The notes under the pieces are model-generated. The model saw only the letters and a list, made by a program, of their open reading frames with translations. It did no database searches and was not told the DNA's origin. Of a DNA stretch of 64,000 bases, positions 50,833-59,498 are shown in pieces (position 1 is the stretch's first letter; each line of letters starts with the position of its first letter). The stretch is from contig NZ_LT670818.1 of the NCBI RefSeq assembly GCF_900129505.1, positions 4,621,001-4,685,000 on the forward strand. Direction: 5' to 3'. The position numbers and the translations under genes are program-made. The stretch comes from Bradyrhizobium erythrophlei. Its GTDB lineage: Bacteria > Pseudomonadota > Alphaproteobacteria > Rhizobiales > Xanthobacteraceae.

Positions 50833-53800
50833 ATGAGCATTTCCCTGCATCCCGACACGTCAGGCCAGACGCTGGCGGCTCCGCCCGTGGCGGGAGCGAC
50901 GCCGGCGGCGGCACCGTCCGGGACCCGGATCCGCAGCAGGCTGTTCACCAAATATGTCGCGCTGTTTGTCGCCGTGGTCGCCGTCGCGCTGCTGTCCAAC
51001 GGGATTTTCGAGGTTTTCTTCTATTACCGCGAGCACAAGGCGGCCCTGATCCGGATTCAGCACGAGCAGGCGGAAGCCGCGGCGGCGAAGATCGGCCAGT
51101 TCATCAAGGAAATCGAGAGCCAGCTCGGCTGGACCACCCAATTGCCGTGGTCGGCGGCCTCGATCGAACAGCGCCGGTTCGACGCCTTGCGGCTGTTGAA
51201 GCAGGTGCCGGCCATCACCGAACTGGCGCAGGTCGATTCTTCCGGCAAGGAGCGGCTGCGGGTGTCCCGGCTCGCCATGGATGTCGTCGATTCCGGCCTC
51301 GACCTCTCCAAGGATCCGAAATTCACCGAGGCCGTCGCCCACAAGGTCTATTACGGGCCGGTCTATTTCCGCCGGGAGTCCGAGCCCTATATGACGATTT
51401 CGCTGGCCGGCACCCGCAAGGATGCCGGCATCAGCATCGCCGAGGTCAATCTCAAGCTGATCTGGGACGTGGTCTCGCAGATCAAGGTCGGCGAGCACGG
51501 CCACGCCTATGTCGTCGGCGCGCAGGGCCGCCTGATCGCGCATCCCGACATCAGCCTCGTGCTGCGCAATACCGACATGTCGAAACTGGCGCAGGTGCAG
51601 GCGGCGCAGGGCGGAAGCGCCGGCGCCGACCTCGAATCCTTGCAAGGCACCAAGAACATCCAGGGCCAGGAGGTGCTGACGGCGTCCGCCCCGATCTCGC
51701 CGCTCGGCTGGACCATGTTCGTGGAGCTGCCGGTGGAGGAGGCCTACGCCTCGCTGTATCTCGCCCTTCAGCGCCTCGCCATCGTGCTGGCGGCGGCGTC
51801 GATCTTCGCGGTGCTCGCCGGGATATTCCTGGCGCGGCGCATGGTCGGCCCAATCCAGGCCCTGCGCGCTGGCGCCGAGCGCATCGGCAGCGGCGATTTC
51901 GCCCAGCGCATTTCGATTCCGACCGGCGACGAACTGGAAGGACTAGCGAATCAATTTAACGACATGGGCGCGCGGCTGCAGGAATCCTATGCCGACCTGG
52001 AGAAAAAGGTCGAAGTGCGAACGGCCGAATTGAGTGAATCACTGGAGCAGCAGACCGCGACGTCCGAAGTGTTGCAGGTCATTAGCAACTCGCCGTCCAC
52101 CATCCAGCCAGTGCTGGACGCAGTCGTTATGAGCGCCGGTCGCCTCTGCGAAGCGCAGGCCGCCACGATTTATCTCCGAGACGGTGACGTCGTCGTGACA
52201 TCAGCACAGTCCGGGCCTCTTGAGAGCACTCCCATCGGTCATCGAACATCGCTCAACCTCGACTGGGTCACGGGCCGGGCGATCCTTGAAGCGCGGACGA
52301 TCCATGTCCCAGACCTGCCTAGCAGCGACGATTTTCAAGATGGTAGGGAGATGGCTCTTCGCTACGGCCATCGAGCGACCCTGGCCGTGCCCATGGTCCG
52401 TGAAGGAGTCGCTGTTGGCGCCATCCTGGTTCGTCGTCGGGAAGCCCGCCCGTTCACCAACAAGCAAGTCGATTTGGTCACGAACTTCGCCGACCAGGCG
52501 GTCATAGCCATCGAGAACGCCCGCCTGCTCAATGAACTGCGCGAACGCACCGACGACCTGACCGAATCGCTTCAGCAGCAGACCGCCACCGCCGACGTTT
52601 TGAAGGTGATCAGCCGTTCTGCGTTCGACCTGAAATCGGTGCTGACGACGTTGACGGAATCAGCCAAGGCGCTGTGCGGCGCCTCGCTTGGCATCATTAC
52701 CCTGCGCGACGGCGATGTGATGCGGCTGCAGGCCGAGTCTGGCTGCCCGCAGGCGTTCGTCGATTTCATGAATGCCAATCCGATCAAGCCGGGGCGGGAT
52801 ACCCTGACCGGCCGGGTCTTCCTTGACGGCAAGCCTGCCCACGTTCCGGACGTGCAGAACGACCCGGACTACAATTTCGGTCAGGCGCCGGTGCTTGGCG
52901 AATACAGGGCGGTGCTTGCCGTGCCGCTGATGCGCGACGGCGCGGTCGAAGGCGTGCTGCTGCTCGGACGGTCGGTGGCCGGGCCGTTCAGCCAGCGCCA
53001 GATCGACCTGGTTCAGACCTTTGCCGACCAGGCCGTCATCGCCATCGAGAACGTACGGTTGTTCGAACAGGTGCAGGAGCGCACCAAGGAGCTTTCCCTA
53101 TCCCTCGAGGACCTGCGCACCGCGCAGGACCGCCTGGTGCAGACCGAAAAGCTCGCCTCGCTCGGCCAGCTCACCGCCGGCATCGCCCATGAAATCAAGA
53201 ACCCGCTCAATTTCGTCAACAATTTCTCGGCGGTGTCGGGTGAACTGATCGACGAACTGAACGACGTCTTGAAGACGGCCGCGCTTGACGACAAGACGCG
53301 CGAGGAGATCGACGAACTCACCCATATGCTGAAGGGCAATCTTGAAAAGGTGGTGGTGCACGGCAAGCGCGCCGATTCCATCGTCAAGAACATGCTGTTG
53401 CATTCGCGCGAGGGCTCCGGCGAACACCGGCCGGCCGATATCAACGCGATCGTCGAGGAAAGCCTCAATCTCGCCTATCACGGCGCGCGCGCCGAAAAAT
53501 CCGGATTCAACATCACGCTCAAGCGCGACCTCGATCCCGCCGCCGGCATGATCGACCTCTATCCGCAGGAAATCACCCGGGTGTTCCTCAATCTGATCTC
53601 GAACGGCTTCTATGCCGCCACCAAGCGCAAAGAGGCTGGCGAAGCGGGCTTTGAGCCGACGCTGAGCGCGACAACAAAAGACCTCGGCAACAAGGTCGAG
53701 ATCCGGATCCGCGACAACGGCACCGGTATCCCGCGCGAAGTCAAAGAGAAGATGTTCAATCCATTTTTTACTACCAAGCCCGCCGGCGAGGGCACCGGAC

Positions 53801-53946
53801 TTGGCCTGTCCATGAGCCACGATATCGTGGTGAAACAACATGGTGGCAAGATCGACGTTGATACCGAGCCTGGCGCATTCACCGAATTCATTATTACGCT
53901 GCCGCGGACGGCGGCGGCACAAGCACCTTCCGGAGGCACAAATTGA
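50833..53946 (+). CDS. Hybrid-input sensor histidine kinase (Cache-HAMP-GAF-GAF-HisKA-HATPase)
   Basis: Membrane sensor kinase of 1037 residues. Transmembrane helix near residues 37-60; a periplasmic double-Cache-like sensor (about 65-300); second helix (about 308-335, LAIVLAAASIFAVLAGIFLA); HAMP (335-388, ending GNDFNDMGARLQESYADLEKK-like); and two GAF domains (about 425-565 and 595-735), joined by matching linkers (SLEQQTATSEVLQVIS and SLQQQTATADVLKVIS). The kinase has phosphorylated H786 (AHEIKNPLNFVNN), N box LNLISNGFYAA, G1 RDNGTGIP and G2 GEGTGLGLS. It overlaps the following receiver gene by 4 bases, giving its partner. The signal is unknown. Confidence 0.92.
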   Translation: MSISLHPDTSGQTLAAPPVAGATPAAAPSGTRIRSRLFTKYVALFVAVVAVALLSNGIFEVFFYYREHKAALIRIQHEQAEAAAAKIGQFIKEIESQLGWTTQLPWSAASIEQRRFDALRLLKQVPAITELAQVDSSGKERLRVSRLAMDVVDSGLDLSKDPKFTEAVAHKVYYGPVYFRRESEPYMTISLAGTRKDAGISIAEVNLKLIWDVVSQIKVGEHGHAYVVGAQGRLIAHPDISLVLRNTDMSKLAQVQAAQGGSAGADLESLQGTKNIQGQEVLTASAPISPLGWTMFVELPVEEAYASLYLALQRLAIVLAAASIFAVLAGIFLARRMVGPIQALRAGAERIGSGDFAQRISIPTGDELEGLANQFNDMGARLQESYADLEKKVEVRTAELSESLEQQTATSEVLQVISNSPSTIQPVLDAVVMSAGRLCEAQAATIYLRDGDVVVTSAQSGPLESTPIGHRTSLNLDWVTGRAILEARTIHVPDLPSSDDFQDGREMALRYGHRATLAVPMVREGVAVGAILVRRREARPFTNKQVDLVTNFADQAVIAIENARLLNELRERTDDLTESLQQQTATADVLKVISRSAFDLKSVLTTLTESAKALCGASLGIITLRDGDVMRLQAESGCPQAFVDFMNANPIKPGRDTLTGRVFLDGKPAHVPDVQNDPDYNFGQAPVLGEYRAVLAVPLMRDGAVEGVLLLGRSVAGPFSQRQIDLVQTFADQAVIAIENVRLFEQVQERTKELSLSLEDLRTAQDRLVQTEKLASLGQLTAGIAHEIKNPLNFVNNFSAVSGELIDELNDVLKTAALDDKTREEIDELTHMLKGNLEKVVVHGKRADSIVKNMLLHSREGSGEHRPADINAIVEESLNLAYHGARAEKSGFNITLKRDLDPAAGMIDLYPQEITRVFLNLISNGFYAATKRKEAGEAGFEPTLSATTKDLGNKVEIRIRDNGTGIPREVKEKMFNPFFTTKPAGEGTGLGLSMSHDIVVKQHGGKIDVDTEPGAFTEFIITLPRTAAAQAPSGGTN

Positions 53947-54332
53947 GCGTTTACATCCTCGTCGTCGATGACGAGCCCGACGTCGAAGCTTTGTTTCGCC
54001 AGCAATTCCGGCGCGACCTGAAATCCGGACGCTTCACGATGGAGTTTGCGCCGTCGGCGCCCGAGGCACTGCTGCGCGCCGCCGAGGTCAGGGATCCATC
54101 GCTAATCCTGATTCTGTCCGACATCAACATGCCCGGCATGAGCGGACTTGAAATGCTGCCAAAAGTGCGCGCGGAGCGGCCCGATGTCCCCGTCATCATG
54201 ATCACGGCCTATGGCGATGCGGAAACCCGCCGCAGGGCGATCGAGCGCGGTGCGGTCGGCCTTCTGACCAAGCCGATCGATTTCGCGCTGCTGCGCCACG
54301 AGATCGATACCAGGCTCGGACAGGCCGCATGA
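53943..54332 (+). CDS. Stand-alone response regulator receiver
   Basis: CheY-like receiver of 129 residues without an output domain. Phosphoacceptor D60 (LSDINMPGM), acidic pair D9/D10 (VVDDEPD), Thr in MITAYG near 90 and Lys in LTKPID near 110. TTG is the start, inside the 4-base overlap with the kinase gene. It overlaps the next receiver-cyclase gene by 4 bases as well. It may act as a phosphate sink or a relay between the kinase and the cyclase. AGG-rich sequence (TTCCGGAGGCAC) lies upstream. Confidence 0.9.
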   Translation: MSVYILVVDDEPDVEALFRQQFRRDLKSGRFTMEFAPSAPEALLRAAEVRDPSLILILSDINMPGMSGLEMLPKVRAERPDVPVIMITAYGDAETRRRAIERGAVGLLTKPIDFALLRHEIDTRLGQAA

Positions 54333-55579
54333 CCGCCACCATCCTGTTCGTCGACGACGAGCCCGATCTCAAGGCTCTGGTTGTGCAGAAATTCCGCCGG
54401 CAGATTCGCGACGGCGCGGTTGTCTTCATGTTCGCCCATGACGGCATCGAGGCGCTGGAGTCGATCGAACAGCATCCGCATGTCGACATGGTGGTGTCCG
54501 ACATCAATATGCCGCGGATGGACGGGCTGTCGCTGTTGCAGAAGCTGCAGGAGGCCGAGGACAAGAAATCGACCATCATTGTTTCGGCTTATGGTGACAT
54601 GAGCAACATCCGCACCGCGATGAACCGCGGCGCGTTCGATTTCCTCACCAAGCCGATCGATTTCTCCGATCTCGAAATGACCATCGACAAGACCATCCGT
54701 CATGTCGAGATGATGCGCGAGGCGCGCCGCCGCCAGCTCGAGGCGGAGCGGGCGCATGCCTCGCTGTCGCGGTATTTTTCGCCGCAGATCGCCTTGAGGC
54801 TTGCCGCCGTCGGCGAGAGCAACGGCATGGAAGTGCACTGGCGCGAGGTCGCGACCATCTTCACCGACATCACCAGCTTTACGTCGCTGGTGGAAACCGC
54901 GCCGCCCGAAGTACTGGGCGCGCTGCTCAACGAATATGTGGGCGGCATGACCGACGTGGTGTTTGCCCATGAGGGCACCGTCGCCAAGATTATCGGCGAT
55001 GCGATCCAGATCCTGTTCAACGCGCCGGGCGAGCAGCCGGATTACGCCGCGCGCGCGGTCGCCTGCGCGCACGATCTCGATGTCTGGGCGCAGGCGTTTC
55101 GCGAACGCTGGAAGGAAAAGGGTGTGAATTTCGGCGCCACCCGCATCGGCGTGCATGCCGGTCCGGCGCTGGTCGGGAATTTCGGCGGCAGCCGTTTCTT
55201 CGACTACACCGCCTATGGCGATACTATCAACACCGCAGCAAGGCTGGAGGCCGCCAACAAGTTCCTGGGCACCCGCATCTGTGTCAGCGCCGCGGTCGCC
55301 GATGCCGCCGGGTATTTCAGGGGCAGGCCGGTCGGCGATCTCGTGTTGCGCGGGCGCAGCGAACCGCTCCGCGCCTACGAGCCGCTGCCGGAAGCCGCGT
55401 TCGAGAGGCCGGCCACAAGGCAATATGCGGACGCCTTTGCGAAACTCGAGGCGGGCGATGCGGCGGCGATGCCGGCCTTCGCTGCCTTGGTCGGGCTGCA
55501 TGCCGACGACGCGCTGGCCGGTTTTCACCTCAAGCGGTTGCTCAATGGCGGCAAGGGCGTCCGCATGCAACTGGAATAG
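54329..55579 (+). CDS. Response regulator with class III adenylate/guanylate cyclase output
   Basis: Protein of 416 residues. Receiver (1-125) with phosphoacceptor D58 (VSDINMPRM) and K108 (LTKPID); a helical linker (125-160) ending RYFSPQIALRLA, typical before class III cyclases; and a catalytic domain (172-330) with metal-binding D180 (IFTDITSF) and D224 (IIGDAIQI), and transition-state N301 and R305 (DTINTAARLEAANK). The purine-selecting Lys is not obvious; the 'Lys-Asp' positions read as A-K-I-I-G-D, so ATP use is likely but not certain. It makes cAMP or cGMP in response to phosphorylation, presumably by the kinase two genes upstream. Confidence 0.92.
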   Translation: MTATILFVDDEPDLKALVVQKFRRQIRDGAVVFMFAHDGIEALESIEQHPHVDMVVSDINMPRMDGLSLLQKLQEAEDKKSTIIVSAYGDMSNIRTAMNRGAFDFLTKPIDFSDLEMTIDKTIRHVEMMREARRRQLEAERAHASLSRYFSPQIALRLAAVGESNGMEVHWREVATIFTDITSFTSLVETAPPEVLGALLNEYVGGMTDVVFAHEGTVAKIIGDAIQILFNAPGEQPDYAARAVACAHDLDVWAQAFRERWKEKGVNFGATRIGVHAGPALVGNFGGSRFFDYTAYGDTINTAARLEAANKFLGTRICVSAAVADAAGYFRGRPVGDLVLRGRSEPLRAYEPLPEAAFERPATRQYADAFAKLEAGDAAAMPAFAALVGLHADDALAGFHLKRLLNGGKGVRMQLE

Positions 55580-55592
55580 GGATCATCAGCGA

Positions 55593-56345
55593 ATGCCAGA
55601 GACGACGCGCGATTTTTCGGCCGGCAATTATCGGTTCATCCCGGCGGTGTTTCAGTATTCGAGCGGCGCGGCGGCCGCATCGGGCTATGAGATCGAGCGG
55701 GTGCGCTTCGACAAGATGCCGTCACTGGCAGATGGATTCGCGCAGATCGCAAACTACATCCAGGCGGCGGGGCGGCCACTGACGTCGTTCTGTGCCTGCG
55801 AGCTGCGTTCGCCCGCGGCGTTCACCGAGGACGGCTTTCGCCGGTTCAACGAGCATTACGTCAAGACCCTCGCGGAATGGAAGATATTCGACGGGACCAC
55901 CAATCCGGTGGCGCGCAGCAATGTGTGCCCGGAGATCGATCCGCCGTCCGAGCCGTCGTTTTATGCGTTCTCCTTCACCCGGCCGACGCAAGGCACGGCG
56001 CCAAGCTTTGTGATCGCGGGCGGCGCCGAGGCGCGCGGCGGCGCGGGAAGCTATTCCGAGCGCATCGTGCGTTACCGAGACGTCGGCGCGGAGGGGCTGA
56101 AGGAAAAGGTCCGCTTCACGGTGGGCGAGATGGAAAGCCGTCTCGGCGCGTTCGGATTTACCTGGAAGGACACCACGGCGGCGCAGGCCTATACCGTCCA
56201 TGATTTTCATCCGGTCATTGCCGACGAGCTGGTGCGCCGCGGCGCGACGCGTTCGGGCCTGACCTGGCATTTTGCGCGGCCTCCGGTGATCGATCTCGAA
56301 TACGAGATGGATTGCCGGCGGGTGATGCGGGAGATTTTGATTTAG
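55593..56345 (+). CDS. Hypothetical protein, possible CnbZ-like deaminase family
   Basis: Protein of 250 residues with a globular, mixed composition and no signal peptide or membrane segment. Conserved-looking stretches are PSLADGFAQIANYIQAAGRP, SFCACELRSPAAFTEDGFRRF and NPVARSNVCPEIDPPSEPSF. I associate this pattern with proteins annotated as 2-amino-5-chloromuconate deaminase CnbZ and, more broadly, RidA-like deaminases, but this is memory, not proof. It begins 13 bases after the cyclase gene and could belong to that operon. An IS630 element lies 7 bases after its stop. Confidence 0.6.
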   Translation: MPETTRDFSAGNYRFIPAVFQYSSGAAAASGYEIERVRFDKMPSLADGFAQIANYIQAAGRPLTSFCACELRSPAAFTEDGFRRFNEHYVKTLAEWKIFDGTTNPVARSNVCPEIDPPSEPSFYAFSFTRPTQGTAPSFVIAGGAEARGGAGSYSERIVRYRDVGAEGLKEKVRFTVGEMESRLGAFGFTWKDTTAAQAYTVHDFHPVIADELVRRGATRSGLTWHFARPPVIDLEYEMDCRRVMREILI

Positions 56346-56441
56346 CCTAATACCAGCCTTCGGAAGGTCTGACTCTTTTTTGAAAAGCTGGCGCCGGCGT
56401 GATTCATTTATGACCGACTGGATTGATTCGGGAGGTCGGCG

Positions 56442-56963
56442 ATGGGCGCGGCGGTCGGTCTACGGGAGGATTTCGAGGCGGATGAGCTGCGTCGGCTCGC
56501 GGCGAAGGTGAAGGATGCCGCGCAGGCGCGACGGCTGCTGGCGCTGGCGGCGATTTGCGACGGGATGAACCGCACCGAGGCGGCCCGGATCGGCGGCATG
56601 GACCGGCAGACGCTGCGGGACTGGGCGCACCGCTTCAACCAGTACGGGCCTGACGGTCTGATCGACATCAAGCCGACCGGGCGGCCGTCGAAGCTCTCCG
56701 ACGAGCAGAAAGATGCATTGAAGCAGCTCGTCGAGACCGGCCCCGACCCGGAGAAGGATGGGGTCGTACGCTGGCGCTGCGTCGACCTGAAGCGTGTTCT
56801 CGGACAGCGTTTCGGTGTCGATCTGTCGGAGGTGAGCCTGGGGCGCGCGCTCAAGAAGCTCGGCTTCTCGCACATCAGCGCCTGGCCGCGCCATCCCGTG
56901 CAGGATCCGGAGACGATCGCGGCATTTAAAAAAACTTTCCTACGCAGGTCGCGGCGATCGTGA
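56442..56963 (+). CDS. IS630 transposase, OrfA (helix-turn-helix part)
   Basis: First 173 residues of the transposase. It carries the DNA-binding helix-turn-helix pair: RRLLALAAICDGMNRTEAARIGG, then MDRQTLRDWAHRFNQYG and the winged-helix segment DLSEVSLGRALKKLGFSH. In frame 0 it reads past an A7 run (56928-56934) and ends RRSRRS. The true conserved sequence after AFKK continues in the -1 frame (NFPTQVAAIVTKL). OrfA alone may bind the ends or act as regulator. Confidence 0.9.
   Translation: MGAAVGLREDFEADELRRLAAKVKDAAQARRLLALAAICDGMNRTEAARIGGMDRQTLRDWAHRFNQYGPDGLIDIKPTGRPSKLSDEQKDALKQLVETGPDPEKDGVVRWRCVDLKRVLGQRFGVDLSEVSLGRALKKLGFSHISAWPRHPVQDPETIAAFKKTFLRRSRRS
56928..56935 (+). other. Slippery A7-C site for -1 frameshift
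   Basis: AAAAAAAC: in frame 0 the codons are AAA AAA ACT. A one-base slip back of the tRNA-Lys keeps A-A-A pairing and continues AAC TTT, producing KKNFPTQVAAIV, which matches the normal IS630 sequence. Transcript slippage on A7 would have the same result. Confidence 0.7.
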
Positions 56964-57511
56964 CCAAACTCGCCCCGGAAACGCCGATTGAGGTCTGGTT
57001 CCAGGACGAGATGCGGGTCGGCCAGAAGAACAGCCTCGTCTACCAATGGGCCAAGAAGGGATCACGGCCGCGGCAGCCCAAGGATCAGCGCTACGAGAAC
57101 GCCTATGTGTTCGGCGCCGTCTGTGCGAGCCGCGACACCGGCGTCGCCCTCATCATGCCGCAAGCCGACACCGAGGCCATGCAGGCGCATCTCGACGCCA
57201 TCGGCAAGGCCGTCGCGCCCGGCGCGCATGCGCTGCTGATCCTCGACAAGGCCGGATGGCACACGACGCGCAAACTAAAGCCACCTGCCAATGTCACCCT
57301 CGTGCCGCTGCCACCCGCCTGTCCGGAGCTCAACGCAGCCGAGAACATCTGGCAGTATCTGCGACAGACCTATCTCGCCAACCGCGTGTTCGCGTCCTAC
57401 ACCGATATCCTCGACGCCTGCCAAGACGCCTGGCGAAAACTTCTCGCCGAAACCGGGCGCATCACCTCGATCGCGGCCCGCGACTGGGCCATCATCGGTC
57501 AGCCCTTCTGA
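56960..57511 (+). CDS. IS630 transposase, OrfB (DDE catalytic part)
   Basis: C-terminal catalytic half, 183 residues from the ATG at 56960, normally made as an OrfA-OrfB fusion. DDE acids: Asp in VWFQDEMRVG (near residue 17), Asp in LLILDKAGWHT (near 95) and Glu in PELNAAENIWQYLR (near 130). The family word PPACPELNAAENIW is intact. The stop codon lies within the right inverted repeat. Used alone, the ATG product would lack DNA binding, so the frameshift product is the likely transposase. Confidence 0.9.
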   Translation: MTKLAPETPIEVWFQDEMRVGQKNSLVYQWAKKGSRPRQPKDQRYENAYVFGAVCASRDTGVALIMPQADTEAMQAHLDAIGKAVAPGAHALLILDKAGWHTTRKLKPPANVTLVPLPPACPELNAAENIWQYLRQTYLANRVFASYTDILDACQDAWRKLLAETGRITSIAARDWAIIGQPF

Positions 57512-57526
57512 AGGCTGGTATAAGCC

Positions 57527-57603
57527 GTCATTGCGAGCGAAGCGAAGCAATCCATAGGACAATAGGCAAGAAAGCTGGATTGCTTCGCTGCGCTCGCAAT
57601 GAC
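57527..57603. repeat. Palindromic intergenic repeat, 28-bp arms
   Basis: Arms 57527-57554 (gtcattgcgagcgaagcgaa...) and 57576-57603 are reverse complements with one mismatch around a 21-base loop. Same class as 31239. It lies just beyond the right end of the IS and after the leftward permease gene, where it could end that transcript. Confidence 0.88.
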
Positions 57604-57626
57604 GAACTCAGGCGGACGAACAAAAT

Positions 57627-58514
57627 TCACCGCTCCCTCGGATCGAGCGCGTCGCGCAGGCCGTCGCCGACCAGGTTGAACGACAGCACCACCAGGAAGA
57701 TAGCCAGTCCCGGCCACAGCGCCATCCAGGGCGCGTTGGTGAGAAACCGCTGCGCCGCGTTGAGCATGCTGCCCCAGGACGGCAGCGGCGGCTGCTGACC
57801 CAGGCCCAGGAACGACAGCGCGGCCTCGGCGATGATGGCGGCGGCGATCGACAGCGTCGCCTGCACCAGCAGCGCCGGCATGATGTTCGGCAGGATATGA
57901 AACAGCGCGATGCGCCAGCGCGGATTGCCCATGGCGCGCGCCGCCTCGACATAATCCTCGACCTTGACGCTCATCACCTGGCCGCGGGTCAATCGCACAA
58001 AAATTGGCGTCGTCGAGATGCCGATTGCGATCATGGCGTTGCCCAAGCTTGGGCCGAGGAATGCCGCCAGCGCGATGGCAAGAATCAGGAACGGGCAGGC
58101 CAGCATGGCATCGGTGATCCGGCTGATCAGCGCATCGACAAAACCGCCGCGATAGCCCGACAACAGCCCGAAGGGGACGCCGATGCCAAGCGCGATCCCG
58201 ACCGAGATCGCGCCGGCCGTCAGCGAGGCGCGCGCGCCATAGATCACGCGGCCAAAGATGTCACGGCCCAGATCGTCGGTGCCGAACCAGTGCAGGGCCG
58301 ACGGCGGCTTGCGCACCGCCGTCCAGCTGGTCGCGATCGGGTCATAGGGCGAAATCAGCGGCGCGAAAATCGCGAGCACGATAAAGGTCGCGATCACGAC
58401 GAGCCCGGCCACCGCGCCCCTGCGCGCAAACAGACGGCGCAATGCGCGCCGCGCCGGGCTCTCCAGCTCATCGGGGGCGATAACGGGGATCGCGGCGAGC
58501 GCGGCGTCGGTCAT
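57627..58514 (-). CDS. Oligopeptide ABC transporter permease, DppC/OppC type
   Basis: Inner-membrane permease of 295 residues with six predicted helices and a periplasmic loop. HWFGTDDLGRDIFGRVIYGAR near residue 75 is the hallmark of the OppC branch; the coupling loop EDYVEAARAMGNPRWRIALF is near 185. It is the last gene of a leftward operon. A much longer frame in this strand runs on through the DppB gene and is artefactual; ATG 58514 is the natural start. Its partner gene begins 5 bases away. Confidence 0.92.
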   Translation of the reverse strand: MTDAALAAIPVIAPDELESPARRALRRLFARRGAVAGLVVIATFIVLAIFAPLISPYDPIATSWTAVRKPPSALHWFGTDDLGRDIFGRVIYGARASLTAGAISVGIALGIGVPFGLLSGYRGGFVDALISRITDAMLACPFLILAIALAAFLGPSLGNAMIAIGISTTPIFVRLTRGQVMSVKVEDYVEAARAMGNPRWRIALFHILPNIMPALLVQATLSIAAAIIAEAALSFLGLGQQPPLPSWGSMLNAAQRFLTNAPWMALWPGLAIFLVVLSFNLVGDGLRDALDPRER

Positions 58515-58519
58515 GCGCG

Positions 58520-59461
58520 TCACGCCCTCAGCCGCGGATTGACGAGGATATAGGCGATATCGGCGATCAGGTTCAGCGTGATGTAGATGGTCGCCGTCAC
58601 CAGCACGACGCCTTGCACGACCGCGTAATCGCGGTTGAACACGGCATCCACGATCAATTTTCCGAAGCCCGGAATCGAGAAGATCTGTTCGGTCAGCACC
58701 GCGCCCGACAACAGCGTGCCGAGTTCGAGCGCGCCGAGCGTGATGATCGGCGTCAGCGCGTTGCGCATGGCGTGCTTGAGGATCACCGAGCGCTCGGAAA
58801 GGCCCTTGGCGCGGGCGGTGCGGACATAGTCGCTTTCCAGGACCTGCAGCATGGCGCTCCTGGTGTGCCGCATCAGGATCGCCGCGATCGCGTTGCCAAG
58901 CACGAAGGCGGGCATGATGGTGGCGGCCAGGCTGGCGCGCCAGTTTTCGCTGAGCGGCACGTAGCCCGAGGCGGGCAGCCAGCCGAGTTCGATCGAGAAC
59001 AGGAAGATCAGCATGATGCCGAGCCAGAAATTCGGCGTCGAAATGCCCCACAGCGCGAACAAATTGGCGCCGTAGTCCCAGGCGGTGCCCTTCTTTACCG
59101 CGGAGACGATGCCGGCGGGAATGCCGATCAAAAACGCGATCACGATCGCCATTGCGGCCAACTGCATCGTCACCGGCAGCTTCTGCGCGATCAGCTCGCG
59201 CACCGGCATCTTGTTGCGCAGCGACTCGCCGAGATCGCCTGACAGCACGCCCTTGATCCAGTAGGCGTACTGGATGGGAATCGGCTGATCGAGCCGGTAC
59301 TGCTGGCGGATCTGGGCGATCACGGCGGGATCGCGTTCCTCGCCGGCCATCACCAGCGCGGGATCGCCGGGCAACAGATGCTGCAGCGAGAAAATCATGA
59401 TCGAGACGAACAGCAGCGTCGGCACCAGTTGCACGAGACGGCGGGCGAGAAAGTTCAGCAT
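58520..59461 (-). CDS. Oligopeptide ABC transporter permease, DppB/OppB type
   Basis: Inner-membrane permease of 313 residues. The N-terminus FLARRLVQLVPTLLFVSIMIF and the segment LLPGDPALVMAGE near 30 are typical of OppB; the coupling loop SDYVRTARAKGLSERSVILK is near 205. It stands between the binding-protein gene (37 bases upstream) and the DppC gene. Together with DppC it forms the membrane channel for peptides. Confidence 0.92.
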   Translation of the reverse strand: MLNFLARRLVQLVPTLLFVSIMIFSLQHLLPGDPALVMAGEERDPAVIAQIRQQYRLDQPIPIQYAYWIKGVLSGDLGESLRNKMPVRELIAQKLPVTMQLAAMAIVIAFLIGIPAGIVSAVKKGTAWDYGANLFALWGISTPNFWLGIMLIFLFSIELGWLPASGYVPLSENWRASLAATIMPAFVLGNAIAAILMRHTRSAMLQVLESDYVRTARAKGLSERSVILKHAMRNALTPIITLGALELGTLLSGAVLTEQIFSIPGFGKLIVDAVFNRDYAVVQGVVLVTATIYITLNLIADIAYILVNPRLRA

Positions 59462-59498
59462 CGGCTGTTCCGTCTGCCGCGCCTGGCGATGACAACCC

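Larger units (their letters stand above)
56353..57518 (+). mobile_element. Complete IS630-family insertion sequence
   Basis: Element of 1166 bases. Terminal inverted repeats CCAGCCTTCGGAAGG (56353-56367) and CCTTCTGAAGGCTGG (57504-57518) match at 14 of 15 bases. A TA dinucleotide flanks each end (56351-56352 and 57519-57520), the expected target duplication. Inside are two overlapping transposase frames joined by a -1 shift. It inserted between the gene ending at 56345 and a palindromic repeat without breaking a gene. With intact ends and full coding capacity it may still move. Confidence 0.9.

Noticed and set aside
57627..59495. 622-codon leftward frame that would fuse two permeases
   Set aside because: Only the last 295 codons look like a permease; the first part is an out-of-frame reading of the DppB gene.
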